Position numbers and translations under genes: made by a program
Origin: Caccovicinus sp964425595
GTDB lineage: Bacteria; Bacillota; Clostridia; Lachnospirales; Lachnospiraceae
Assembly: GCA_964425595.1 (NCBI GenBank)
Contig: CAYRMW010000004.1
Coordinates: forward strand, 1 to 61,775
DNA length: 61,775 nucleotides
Direction: 5' to 3'
Notes under the pieces: generated by a model
Told to the model about the DNA's origin: nothing
What the model saw: only the letters and a program-made list of their open reading frames with translations
The model's database searches: none
Shown: positions 24,750 to 32,984 of the stretch, one piece after another
Position numbering within the stretch: position 1 is the first letter of the stretch
Layout: the number at the start of each line of letters is the position of its first letter

Positions 24750-26132
24750 TCACCAGTCATCGGTTACGTAATCCGGCTCTTCCGGATCGACTCCCATCAC
24801 GCCGGACACTTCCACGCCGTCGATCGCGATCACCTGACCGGAGCTGTTGGTTTTGTATTTCACGTCATCTGACATCTTCACGGTAGTGCTCTTCATGACC
24901 TTCCCGGAGGAATTCACCATGACCGCATAATCCTTTCCGGGGATATTGATTAGTTCATACTTGTCGCTCTGGGCCACCTGAAGCTTTCCCACATAATACA
25001 GGTAGTTATCCTTAATACCGGTAAAGCCGCGGCCCGCGGAGGTAAAGTAGAAGGTATTCTCTTCGCCGCTGTCTTCCTCCACCTTCGTCTTTCCGGTGTG
25101 GGCCCAGCAGTCATTATCTCCCTCGCCGAAGTAGTAGGAGGTGAAGTTGTCTTCATCCGCCGTATCGCTTAAGTACACCTTTCGCAGTCCGTATACCGGA
25201 TTCCCCAGGCTGTTGAACAGATAGGTCTTGCCATCGATGGTGACCAGGTCACTCTTCGTAGCGATCCCGTCCTCATCCGCCTTCGGCACGCCCTTGGAAT
25301 TGAAATAGTACCAGTGCACCTCATCGCTGCTGTCGTCGATGCCCCGGGGCGCTGCCAGGGAGTACCAGCCGGTCACCATCTTTCCGTCAGCCTGGAAATA
25401 CTTGTAGCTGGTGATCGTGCTCCCCCCGCCCACGTTCTTCCAGCCGAACTGGAGGGCGCCGTCTGTATTCATGCAGTAATAATAGCCGTCGATGCGGACG
25501 GTACCATACTCATTCCCGGTGTCGCTCGGCGTCACCTTCTTGCCGTTTTCCTTAAAATAATACCAGTACTTTCCCTCATTATCATCCTGAAGGAAGGGAT
25601 CGTACTCATCCTCTTCGTCTTCGTCGTAGTAAACATCTTCCGGCGGATACAGCAGCTGCCAGCCCGTCAGCATCTGTCCGTTTTCATCCGTGTAATACTG
25701 ATCCTCATCGACCCAGCCGGTCTGCATAACGCCGTCATCGTCGAAATAGTACCAGACATTATCGACCTTCTTCCAGCCGTCCTTTACCGCCTTCCCCGTG
25801 CTGTCAAAGTAATACCAGGCAGTGCCGCTTGCCGTCTTGGAAGAACCCTCGACGCAAAGCCAGCTGTTGGTCAGTCTGATTCCGTCGCTGTCTACATAAT
25901 ACTCATCGTCGATCCAAGTGCTCACCGCCATATAACCGGAACCGTTCAGATAACGGTACTCGCCGTCCGCGCCTTTCTGCCACTCATTCGTTACGATATT
26001 TCCGTACTTATCCTGGTACTGCCACTGGCCGTTATTCAACACCCAGCCGGCATCCGCCCACGCAGAAATCGCCGTCATGACACTCAGGACCACAGTCAGG
26101 ATAAAAACTGCTCCTATCTTTCGCCTCATCAC
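24750..26132 (-). CDS. Secreted cell-wall-binding repeat protein (copy 3)
   Basis: The 460-residue protein has a signal peptide (MMRRKIGAVFILTVVLSVMT, cut near ISAWA at about residue 26). It is then built almost wholly of choline-binding-type repeats (pattern WYYFDDDGVMQTGWV) to about residue 330, with a less regular C-terminal third ending in an acidic tail EEPDYVTDDW. No enzyme domain is seen. The start may be GTG (26130-26132) or the next ATG; AAGGAG lies 8 and 11 nt before them. It differs from the tandem pair at 5.4-7.7 kb in lacking their N-terminal domain. It lies just upstream of the S10 promoter. Confidence 0.88.
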   Translation of the reverse strand: MMRRKIGAVFILTVVLSVMTAISAWADAGWVLNNGQWQYQDKYGNIVTNEWQKGADGEYRYLNGSGYMAVSTWIDDEYYVDSDGIRLTNSWLCVEGSSKTASGTAWYYFDSTGKAVKDGWKKVDNVWYYFDDDGVMQTGWVDEDQYYTDENGQMLTGWQLLYPPEDVYYDEDEEDEYDPFLQDDNEGKYWYYFKENGKKVTPSDTGNEYGTVRIDGYYYCMNTDGALQFGWKNVGGGSTITSYKYFQADGKMVTGWYSLAAPRGIDDSSDEVHWYYFNSKGVPKADEDGIATKSDLVTIDGKTYLFNSLGNPVYGLRKVYLSDTADEDNFTSYYFGEGDNDCWAHTGKTKVEEDSGEENTFYFTSAGRGFTGIKDNYLYYVGKLQVAQSDKYELINIPGKDYAVMVNSSGKVMKSTTVKMSDDVKYKTNSSGQVIAIDGVEVSGVMGVDPEEPDYVTDDW

Positions 26133-26357
26133 TGTTTACGCTCCTTGTTTACTCTGAAAGTCTGCCGACGGGTAATCGGCCGCGACTCATGGATGCACAT
26201 ATTCTGTAAATAATACTACTACACATGGCAAATTTTAGCAAGTTTTTTCCATTGTTGCAACAAATTTTCTTTTTCGATTTTCTTACATTTTTGCTACGTC
26301 GAAACGTCCGCCTTTCCGAAGAAACGCCGGTCCGGCCGGCCGCGCAAAAGGAATGCC

Positions 26358-26387
26358 TTGACGCTTCTTCGCACCGTGGACTATAAT
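26358..26387 (+). promoter_or_regulatory. Promoter of the 26.4-kb methyltransferase
   Basis: TTGACG (26358-26363), an 18-nt spacer and TATAAT (26382-26387) lie on the plus strand. The predicted start of transcription near 26394 rules out the longer in-frame reading of the gene and supports the ATG at 26421. Confidence 0.8.
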
Positions 26388-26420
26388 GGGATGACGACAT
26401 ACAGAAAGGAAATCAAGGAT

Positions 26421-27281
26421 ATGTGGAAAGCAGAGAAATGGCAGGACTACCAGGTGATCGACTGCTCCAAGGGTGAGAAGCTGGAGAGATGGGGGAAATA
26501 CCTGCTGATCCGCCCGGATCCGCAGGTGATCTGGGATACGCCCAGAGAACACAGGAGCTGGAAACGGCCGAACGGGCACTATCACCGCAGCTCCAGGGGC
26601 GGAGGCGAGTGGGAATTTTTCGACCTGCCCCAACAGTGGTCCATCCGGTACGGCAGCCTGACCTTCCATCTGAAGCCTTTTCATTTTAAGCATACCGGGC
26701 TTTTCCCGGAGCAGGCGGTGAACTGGGACTGGTTTGGCGAAAAGATCCGGACTGCAGGGCGCCCCGTCAAGGTCCTGAACTTATTCGCCTATACCGGTGG
26801 CGCCACGCTGGCCGCCGCGGCCGCCGGCGCCTCCGTGACCCACGTCGACGCCTCGAAGGGCATGGTCGGCTGGGCAAAAGAAAACGCGAAGGCGAGCGGC
26901 CTGGAAAACGCGCCGATCCGCTGGATCGTGGATGACTGCATTAAGTTCGCGGAGCGTGAGATCCGACGCGGAAACCGCTACGACGCCATTATCATGGATC
27001 CGCCGTCTTATGGCAGAGGCCCCAAGGGCGAGATCTGGAAGCTTGAGGATTGTCTCCACCCGCTGGTGAAGCTGTGCGCCGCCCTGCTGTCGGACGACCC
27101 CCTGTTTTATCTGATCAACTCTTACACCACCGGCCTGGCCCCCTCTGTGCTCTCCTATCTGCTGGGGACCGAAGTGTCCAGGCGCCGCGGCGGGCACGTG
27201 ACCGCCGATGAGGTGGGGCTTCCTGTTTCTTCCAACGGCCTGGCGCTTCCCTGCGGCGCTTCCGGGCGCTGGGAAGCCTAG
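26421..27281 (+). CDS. Class I SAM-dependent methyltransferase, RlmI/RlmK-like
   Basis: The 286-residue protein has the SAM-binding motif LNLFAYTGGATLAAAAAGA and the catalytic-type motif MDPPSYGRG, as in 23S rRNA methyltransferases of the RlmI/RlmK family. It lacks the N-terminal PUA domain of RlmI. The target is probably a large RNA, but the position cannot be told. It runs towards the ROK gene and overlaps its end by 4 bp. The start (MWKAEKWQDY) follows the promoter; its ribosome site AAAGGA is moderate. Confidence 0.85.
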   Translation: MWKAEKWQDYQVIDCSKGEKLERWGKYLLIRPDPQVIWDTPREHRSWKRPNGHYHRSSRGGGEWEFFDLPQQWSIRYGSLTFHLKPFHFKHTGLFPEQAVNWDWFGEKIRTAGRPVKVLNLFAYTGGATLAAAAAGASVTHVDASKGMVGWAKENAKASGLENAPIRWIVDDCIKFAEREIRRGNRYDAIIMDPPSYGRGPKGEIWKLEDCLHPLVKLCAALLSDDPLFYLINSYTTGLAPSVLSYLLGTEVSRRRGGHVTADEVGLPVSSNGLALPCGASGRWEA

Positions 27282-28228
27282 CGCCCGACCAGATTCGCCG
27301 CCCCGATGATCCCCGCGTCATTCCCCAGACAGGACGTAACGATGGGCGCGATCTGGCCGTAGCGCCCGCCGTAGCACATGCGTTCGGTCTTTTTCTGCAG
27401 CGGTCCGGTCAGGTTCTCCTTCTGGGCAGCCACGCCGCCGCCAAGGATCACCTTTTCCGGACGGAAGATGTTGATGAGATTCGCGATGCCGAAGGCAAGA
27501 TGGTCCTCATATTCTTCCACCACCTGATGCCCCGCCGCGTCGCCGGCCGCCGCCGCGTCAAAGGGGATCTTTCCGTTCATCTTCTCCAGGTCGCCGCCGC
27601 ACATCTGATTCATCACCGATTCCGGATGCTCTGCCGCCGCCTTCCTGGCCATGCGCAGGAGGGCCGACGCGGAAGCATAGGCTTCCAGGCACCCCCTGCG
27701 CCCGCAGGTGCACAGCTCTCCATTCTCCGTGATCGCCATATGCCCCAGCTCGCAGCCCCCGGCGACGCCGCCGCAAAAGATCTTTCCGTCCAGGATCACG
27801 CCGCCGCCTACGCCTGTCCCCAGCGTCAGGAGGATGGCATGCTTTGCGCCCTGCGCCGCACCGGCGCAGACCTCGCCCAGCGCCGCCGCATCGGCGTCAT
27901 TGGCGATATCCATGGGGACGTCGCCCAGGGACTCTTTCATCACCGAAAGGATGTGAACGTCCTCCCAGGAGAAGTTATTGGAATACAGAATGCTGCCGTT
28001 CTTCTGGTCTATCGTTCCCGGGCATCCGATCCCGATCCCCTCCAGATCCTCCACCTTTAATCCTCGCTTTGCGGCAAGGGTCTTTGCCGCTTCCGCCATA
28101 TCCCGGACCATCTCTTCGGCCGGCACATCCAGCCTGGTGGGGATCACCAGTTTTTCCACGATCTCGTTTTTCTCATTTACCAGTCCCAGCTTGGCCGACA
28201 TTCCGCCAAGATCGATACCCATTCGCAT
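27278..28228 (-). CDS. ROK-family sugar kinase, probably glucokinase
   Basis: The 316-residue protein has the ATP-binding DLGGMSAKLG and the ROK zinc site CTCGRRGCLEAYAS, with the sugar-binding GCELGHMAI. ROK kinases without an N-terminal DNA-binding domain usually phosphorylate glucose or a related hexose; this one has no such domain. AAGGAGG lies 8 nt before the ATG. It follows fucO by about 70 bp and may share its transcript. Confidence 0.88.
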   Translation of the reverse strand: MRMGIDLGGMSAKLGLVNEKNEIVEKLVIPTRLDVPAEEMVRDMAEAAKTLAAKRGLKVEDLEGIGIGCPGTIDQKNGSILYSNNFSWEDVHILSVMKESLGDVPMDIANDADAAALGEVCAGAAQGAKHAILLTLGTGVGGGVILDGKIFCGGVAGGCELGHMAITENGELCTCGRRGCLEAYASASALLRMARKAAAEHPESVMNQMCGGDLEKMNGKIPFDAAAAGDAAGHQVVEEYEDHLAFGIANLINIFRPEKVILGGGVAAQKENLTGPLQKKTERMCYGGRYGQIAPIVTSCLGNDAGIIGAANLVGR

Positions 28229-28299
28229 TGCAGCTGCCTCCTTAATCTTCTCCTTTGTCTTTTTATGATCCTGCGCTCTCCGGCGCGCGGAAGGGAAAT

Positions 28300-29448
28300 T
28301 TACATCAGCGACTCGTACAGCGCCTTGATCTCTTCCACCGAGGTATCCCGGGGATTTCCGGGACGGCAGGCATCCGCGTAGGCGGATTCAGCCAAAAACT
28401 GCACATCCTCCGGCTTTACGATCTCCTTTAAGTCCGCCGGGATCCCCACATCCCGGGACAGCTTTCTTACCGCGTCAACCGCCGCCTTCCTGTACTCTTC
28501 CTGCGTCATCCTCTCCGTGCCTTCCACGCCCATGGCCTTGGCGATATCCCTGTACTTTTCTCCGGTAGCCGGCGCATTGTACTCCATGACGGCGGGCAGG
28601 ATGATGGCATTGGCCACACCGTGGGGCGTATCATATAAAGCACCCAGGGGATGCGCCATCGAATGAACGATGCCCAGTCCTACATTAGAAAAGCCCATAC
28701 CGGCAATATACTGGCCAAGAGCCATCTGCGCGCGTCCCTCGGTGGTGTTGTTCACCGCGTCGCGCAGGGAAGCGGCAATGATCTCGATTGCCTTCAGATG
28801 GAACATATCGGTCATCTCCCATGCAGCCTTGGTGATGTAGCCTTCGATCGCGTGGGTCAGCGCGTCCATGCCGGTCGCGGCCGTCAGTCCTTTGGGCATC
28901 GTAGCCATCATCTCCGGATCGACGATTGCCACCACAGGGATATCATGGACATCGACACAGACCATCTTCCGGTTCTTCTGCGCGTCGGTGATCACGTAAT
29001 TGATCGTCACCTCAGCCGCCGTGCCTGCCGTCGTGGGAACCGCGATAATGGGAACACATTTATTCTTCGTCGGCGCAACGCCTTCCAGGCTGACCACATC
29101 CTCAAACTCCGGGTTCGCCACGATGATGCCGATCGCCTTGGCCGTGTCCATCGAGGAACCGCCGCCAATGGCGACCAGATAATCCGCGCCGGATTCCCGG
29201 AAGGCCTTCACGCCGCTCTGTACGTTCTCGATCGTGGGATTGGCCTTAATGTTGGAGTAGATCGTATACTCCAGACCGGCCCCGTCCAGGATGTCCGTCA
29301 CCTTTTTCGTCACATTAAATTTGATCAGATCCGGGTCTGAGCAGACAAACGCCTTCTTAAACCCGCGTCCCTTTGCCTCGTTTGCGATCTCCTGGATGGC
29401 GCCCGCGCCGTGATAAGAAGTCTCATTTAATACAATTCGATTTGCCAT
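28300..29448 (-). CDS. fucO: Lactaldehyde reductase, iron-dependent alcohol dehydrogenase
   Basis: The 382-residue protein closely resembles E. coli FucO from end to end, beginning MANRIVLNETSYHGAGAI. It has the NAD motif GGGSSMDTAKAIG and metal-binding histidines in DALTHAIEG and VHSMAHPLGALYDTPHG. FucO reduces lactaldehyde from fucose or rhamnose to 1,2-propanediol. The rhamnose genes at 39.5-43 kb would supply that substrate. The start at 29448 has AAAGGAG 8 nt upstream; longer readings lack a site. Other Fe-ADH substrates are possible. Confidence 0.9.
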   Translation of the reverse strand: MANRIVLNETSYHGAGAIQEIANEAKGRGFKKAFVCSDPDLIKFNVTKKVTDILDGAGLEYTIYSNIKANPTIENVQSGVKAFRESGADYLVAIGGGSSMDTAKAIGIIVANPEFEDVVSLEGVAPTKNKCVPIIAVPTTAGTAAEVTINYVITDAQKNRKMVCVDVHDIPVVAIVDPEMMATMPKGLTAATGMDALTHAIEGYITKAAWEMTDMFHLKAIEIIAASLRDAVNNTTEGRAQMALGQYIAGMGFSNVGLGIVHSMAHPLGALYDTPHGVANAIILPAVMEYNAPATGEKYRDIAKAMGVEGTERMTQEEYRKAAVDAVRKLSRDVGIPADLKEIVKPEDVQFLAESAYADACRPGNPRDTSVEEIKALYESLM

Positions 29449-29529
29449 GACCATCTTCTCCTTTCTTTTCCGGCAGGGCCCCGGGACAGCGCATCTGTCC
29501 GCCGCCCGAAGCCGCTGCTTTTCGTTAAT

Positions 29530-29558
29530 AGTATAACAAGCCCGCCGGCAGAACGCAA
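29530..29558 (-). promoter_or_regulatory. Promoter of fucO
   Basis: TTGCGT (29553-29558), a 17-nt spacer and TATACT (29530-29535) lie on the minus strand, about 80 bp before the fucO start codon. It is divergent from the RlmI-like promoter at 29600-29628. Confidence 0.7.
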
Positions 29559-29589
29559 GGCGCAATCCTGCCTGACCGCGCTCTTTTCG

Positions 29590-29614
29590 CCGGAAAATCT
29601 TGCGTGTTTTCCGG
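29590..29614. promoter_or_regulatory. Inverted repeat between divergent promoters
   Basis: CCGGAAAA (29590-29597) and TTTTCCGG (29607-29614) form a perfect 8-bp inverted repeat with a 9-bp centre. It overlaps the -35 element of the RlmI-like gene and lies about 30 bp behind the fucO -35. It fits an operator for a dimeric regulator. Confidence 0.45.
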
Positions 29615-29628
29615 CCCCATGCTACAAT
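29600..29628 (+). promoter_or_regulatory. Promoter of the RlmI-like gene
   Basis: TTGCGT (29600-29605), a 17-nt spacer and TACAAT (29623-29628) lie on the plus strand, roughly 95 bp before the start codon at 29725. Confidence 0.7.
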
Positions 29629-29664
29629 GATGACGGCGCCAGAGTACCTTCCGGCGCCGTCATC
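29629..29664 (+). promoter_or_regulatory. 12-bp hairpin at the 5' end of the RlmI-like mRNA
   Basis: GATGACGGCGCC (29629-29640) pairs perfectly with GGCGCCGTCATC (29653-29664) around a 12-nt loop. It begins within a few bases of the predicted transcript start. It could protect the mRNA 5' end or act in attenuation. Confidence 0.55.
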
Positions 29665-29724
29665 TTGCGACCGCTCCGGCATGCCGATCGGTGCGGGCCG
29701 CGGTCCGAAAAATGGAGGAAAGAA

Positions 29725-30927
29725 ATGAGTGCTGCATCCGTACGCATAAAAAAAGGTGCCGGCCGTTCACTGAAGGCCGGCGGCTCCTGGATATATGACA
29801 ACGAGATCAACCGGATCACCGGCGACTGCCGGGACGGCGATCTGGTCCATGTGGAGGATTTTGACGGCTATCCGCTGGGGCAGGGATTTCTCAACCGGAA
29901 GTCAACCATCTCCATCCGCATGATGACACGGAAACCCGGCGTGACCATCGACGGGGATTTTATCGAAATGCGGGTAAGAAACGCCTGGGAATACCGGAAG
30001 TCGACCGTAGACACCCGAAGCTGCCGCGTGATCTTCGGCGAGGCGGACTTCCTGCCCGGGATCGTCGTCGATAAATTTGAGGATATCCTGGTGGTGGAAT
30101 CGCTCGCCCTGGGCATCGACCGGCTAAAGCCTCTCATCCTGGCCGCGCTGCAGAAGGTCCTGGCGGAAGACGGCATCACCGTCCGGGGCATTTACGAACG
30201 AAGCGATGCCAAGGTCCGTCTCCAGGAAGGCATGGAACGGTATAAAGGCTTCATCAGTCAGCCCTTCGACACGAAAGTGGAGATCGAAGAAAACGGGGTC
30301 CGCTACCTGGTGGATGTCAAGGACGGACAAAAAACCGGCTTTTTCCTGGACCAGAAGTACAACCGTCTGGCGATCCAGCGCCTCTGCCCGGGAAAAGAAG
30401 TCTTAGACTGCTTCACCCACACCGGCTCCTTCGCCTTAAACGCCGGCATCGCGGGCGCCGCCGCCGTCCTGGGCGTGGACGCCTCCCAGCTGGCCATCGA
30501 TCAGGCCCGGGAAAACGCCGCGCTGAACGGGCTCTCTGACCGCGTGGAATTTTGCTGCGCCGATGTCTTTTCGCTGCTTCCCCAACTGGAAGCCAAAGGA
30601 CGCCGCTTCGACATCGTGATCCTGGATCCCCCGGCCTTTACCAAATCCCGCAGCTCCATCAAAAACGCCGTCAAAGGCTATCGGGAGATCAATCTCCGGG
30701 GCATGAAGCTGGTCCGCAGCGGCGGCTTTCTGGCCACCTGCTCCTGCTCTCACTTTATGGATCCGCAGCTCTTTGCCCGGACCATCCGCGAAGCCGCCGC
30801 AGGCGCGCATAAGCGCCTCCGCCAGGTGGAGTACCGTACACAGGCTCCGGATCATCCGATCCTCTGGTCAGGAGACGCCTCTTCTTACTATCTGAAATTC
30901 TACATCCTGCAGGTGTGCGATGAGTAA
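29725..30927 (+). CDS. 23S rRNA methyltransferase, RlmI family
   Basis: The 400-residue protein has the full RlmI layout. The N-terminal PUA-like RNA-binding domain (about 1-75) is followed by a linker and a SAM-binding Rossmann fold with DCFTHTGSFALNAGIAGA and the motif LDPPAFTKS. RlmI methylates a cytosine of 23S rRNA, and this enzyme most likely does the same or something similar. The start MSAASVRIKKGAG has GGAGG 6 nt upstream; an upstream extension does not. It is separate from, and not closely similar to, the 26421-27281 methyltransferase. Confidence 0.88.
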   Translation: MSAASVRIKKGAGRSLKAGGSWIYDNEINRITGDCRDGDLVHVEDFDGYPLGQGFLNRKSTISIRMMTRKPGVTIDGDFIEMRVRNAWEYRKSTVDTRSCRVIFGEADFLPGIVVDKFEDILVVESLALGIDRLKPLILAALQKVLAEDGITVRGIYERSDAKVRLQEGMERYKGFISQPFDTKVEIEENGVRYLVDVKDGQKTGFFLDQKYNRLAIQRLCPGKEVLDCFTHTGSFALNAGIAGAAAVLGVDASQLAIDQARENAALNGLSDRVEFCCADVFSLLPQLEAKGRRFDIVILDPPAFTKSRSSIKNAVKGYREINLRGMKLVRSGGFLATCSCSHFMDPQLFARTIREAAAGAHKRLRQVEYRTQAPDHPILWSGDASSYYLKFYILQVCDE

Positions 30928-30956
30928 GTAAACCGGTCCGGCGCCGGGCGCGGCCG

Positions 30957-31700
30957 TCAGGAATTGAACAGAACGATCCTCTCTGCCGCGCCGTCCGCAT
31001 CCAGCCATACCAGGAATGTCTTTCCCCCGGTCAGATCCTGCAGGGTCACCGTCTGCCTGGTCAGGTAGGGGGTGATCTGGCAGTCTGCCGGAACCGCGAT
31101 GGTCTGTCCGTCCGTCATGGTCAGCAGATAACCGCCCTCGCCATCGTCCGCCAGATCCGCCGCCATCCCGTATAACGGCGTCGAACCATCCGCCGGAATG
31201 TTCACAAAGACCACCACCGCCGTCATCTGCGGGGGGATGCTCATGGTCATCGCCGGTCCCGCGTAGAGGGTGACGGCGCTTCCGGTCACGATCTGATCCT
31301 GGTCCGCCGGATATCCGGTCGTGCTGTCCAAGATCAGCGTCTGCTCCGGGTCGAGGTAAATGACCACCTCGCCCTGGTAGCTGTCCGTGGTCTGGCTGTT
31401 GAAGCTAAAGCGGTTTTCATCGGTCCCTGTGACGGTCCCCCACATCCGGACGGACTCCAGCTGCATCTGCATGCCGGTCCCGGCCTCCGCGCTTTCCGTC
31501 GTTTCCGTGCTTTCCGCGGTCTCCGTGCTCTCCACGGTTTCCGCAACCTCCGTCATCTGTCCGTCCTCGATCTGGAATACCTGACGGCTTCCGTCCTCTA
31601 CGCAGATGATCCGGTTCGCCCCGCCGAAGGCAGCTGCAGTGGCTCCCGTACCCAAAACTGCAGCCAGACCCGCGGCAATGATCACTTTTCTTTTTTTCAT
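30957..31700 (-). CDS. Secreted hypothetical protein
   Basis: The 247-residue protein was not recognised. It has an N-terminal signal or membrane anchor (KKRKVIIAAGLAAVLGTGAT), a short first domain, then a low-complexity linker of repeated glutamate, serine and threonine (ESTETAESTETTESAEA). A beta-rich region of about 140 residues with TVTGTDENRFSF and a C-terminal VTLQDLTGGKTFLVWLDADG follow. There is no lipobox cysteine. The start lies at a double ATG after GAGAGG. Its promoter at 31854-31882 shares a dyad with that of aroF. Confidence 0.75.
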   Translation of the reverse strand: MKKRKVIIAAGLAAVLGTGATAAAFGGANRIICVEDGSRQVFQIEDGQMTEVAETVESTETAESTETTESAEAGTGMQMQLESVRMWGTVTGTDENRFSFNSQTTDSYQGEVVIYLDPEQTLILDSTTGYPADQDQIVTGSAVTLYAGPAMTMSIPPQMTAVVVFVNIPADGSTPLYGMAADLADDGEGGYLLTMTDGQTIAVPADCQITPYLTRQTVTLQDLTGGKTFLVWLDADGAAERIVLFNS

Positions 31701-31853
31701 CATTATCCTCTCCCTATTCTTCCGGCTTGTCATCCGGCCCCTTGTTTTTCTTTGCCCCGGTCCGCGACAGCGTATCGTCCCGTCCGATCGTTTTGCCTTC
31801 CGTCCCACCGGCATTTCTACACAGACATTGTCTTGCCTTCCATCTGTATTTAT

Positions 31854-31882
31854 ATTATAATTGACCGATGGTTGCCGGTCAA
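31854..31882 (-). promoter_or_regulatory. Promoter of the secreted hypothetical gene
   Basis: TTGACC (31877-31882), a 17-nt spacer and TATAAT (31854-31859) lie on the minus strand, about 150 bp before the start codon. Confidence 0.75.
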
Positions 31883-31890
31883 ATTACAAA
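31861..31890 (+). promoter_or_regulatory. Probable aroF promoter with operator-like dyad
   Basis: TTGACC (31861-31866) and TACAAA (31885-31890) with an 18-nt spacer face aroF on the plus strand. TTGACCG (31861-31867) and CGGTCAA (31876-31882) form a perfect inverted repeat that supplies the -35 box of both divergent promoters. A regulator binding it would control both genes. Confidence 0.5.
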
Positions 31891-31940
31891 TGGCTTACGT
31901 AACTTACAATTTTGTTGACAAATTATGGAGGTTTATTACC

Positions 31941-32975
31941 ATGAGTTTCGAGTTCATTGCCAAGCTCCCGACGCCGGCCGAGATCCGGGAACAGTATCCT
32001 CTTCCCCTGGAACTGGCGGAGATAAAGAAAAAACGCGATCAGGAGATCGCGAATGTATTTACCGGAGAGAGCGATAAATTTATCCTGATCATCGGCCCCT
32101 GCTCCGCGGATAACGAGGACGCGGTGTGCGATTACGCCAACCGCCTGGCCCGCGTACAGGAAAAGGTGGCCGACAAGATCATCATCATCCCCCGTGTCTA
32201 TACCAATAAGCCCCGGACTACCGGAGAAGGCTACAAAGGCATGCTCCACCAGCCGGATCCGGAAAAGAAGCCAAACATGCTGGAAGGCATCCTGGCCATC
32301 CGGCACATGCATATGCGGGTCCTGCGCGAAACCGGCATGACCACCGCCGATGAGATGCTTTATCCGGAAAATCTGCGTTATCTGTCCGACATGATGTCCT
32401 ACATCGCCGTCGGCGCACGATCCGTAGAGAACCAGTACCACCGCCTGGTATCCAGCGGCTGCGACGTACCGGTAGGCATGAAGAATCCTACCAGCGGCGA
32501 TCTGTCCGTCATGCTGAACTCCGTCTATGCCGCGCAGCACAGCCATGAGTTCATCTTCCGCGGCTGGGAAGTGAAGACCGCCGGAAATCCGCTGACCCAC
32601 ACCATCCTCCGCGGCGCGGTCAACAAGCACGGGCAGTGCATCCCCAACTACCATTTTGAAGATCTGGAACTGCTGTACCAGCTTTATGCAAAGCGGGGAA
32701 ACCTGCTGCATCCGGCCTGCATCGTCGACGCGAACCACTCAAACTCCAATAAGCGCTATCTGGAGCAGATCCGCATCTCCAAGGAAGTACTCCACAGCCG
32801 CCGCCATGCCTCCGAGATCCGTTCCTTTGTCAAGGGCCTGATGATCGAAAGCTACATCGAACCCGGCGCACAGAAGGTCGGCGACGGCTGCTACGGCAAG
32901 TCCATCACCGATCCCTGCCTGGGCTGGGAAGATTCCGAGCGGCTGATCTATGAGATCGCGGACAGTCTGGCATAA
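31941..32975 (+). CDS. 3-deoxy-7-phosphoheptulonate synthase (DAHP synthase), type I
   Basis: The 344-residue enzyme joins phosphoenolpyruvate and erythrose 4-phosphate, the first step to aromatic amino acids. It is of the AroF/AroG/AroH type, with IIGPCSADNEDAV, RVYTNKPRTTGEGYKG and DANHSNSNKRY. The start MSFEFIAKLP has GGAGG 9 nt upstream. These enzymes are usually feedback-inhibited; which amino acid acts here cannot be read. It stands alone without other aro genes and ends 9 bp from the convergent uppP. Confidence 0.95.
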   Translation: MSFEFIAKLPTPAEIREQYPLPLELAEIKKKRDQEIANVFTGESDKFILIIGPCSADNEDAVCDYANRLARVQEKVADKIIIIPRVYTNKPRTTGEGYKGMLHQPDPEKKPNMLEGILAIRHMHMRVLRETGMTTADEMLYPENLRYLSDMMSYIAVGARSVENQYHRLVSSGCDVPVGMKNPTSGDLSVMLNSVYAAQHSHEFIFRGWEVKTAGNPLTHTILRGAVNKHGQCIPNYHFEDLELLYQLYAKRGNLLHPACIVDANHSNSNKRYLEQIRISKEVLHSRRHASEIRSFVKGLMIESYIEPGAQKVGDGCYGKSITDPCLGWEDSERLIYEIADSLA

Positions 32976-32984
32976 ACCCGTCCT

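Noticed and set aside
26358..26420. N-terminal extension of the 26.4-kb methyltransferase
   Set aside because: The extra codons overlap the -35 and -10 boxes of its own promoter, so they would not be transcribed.
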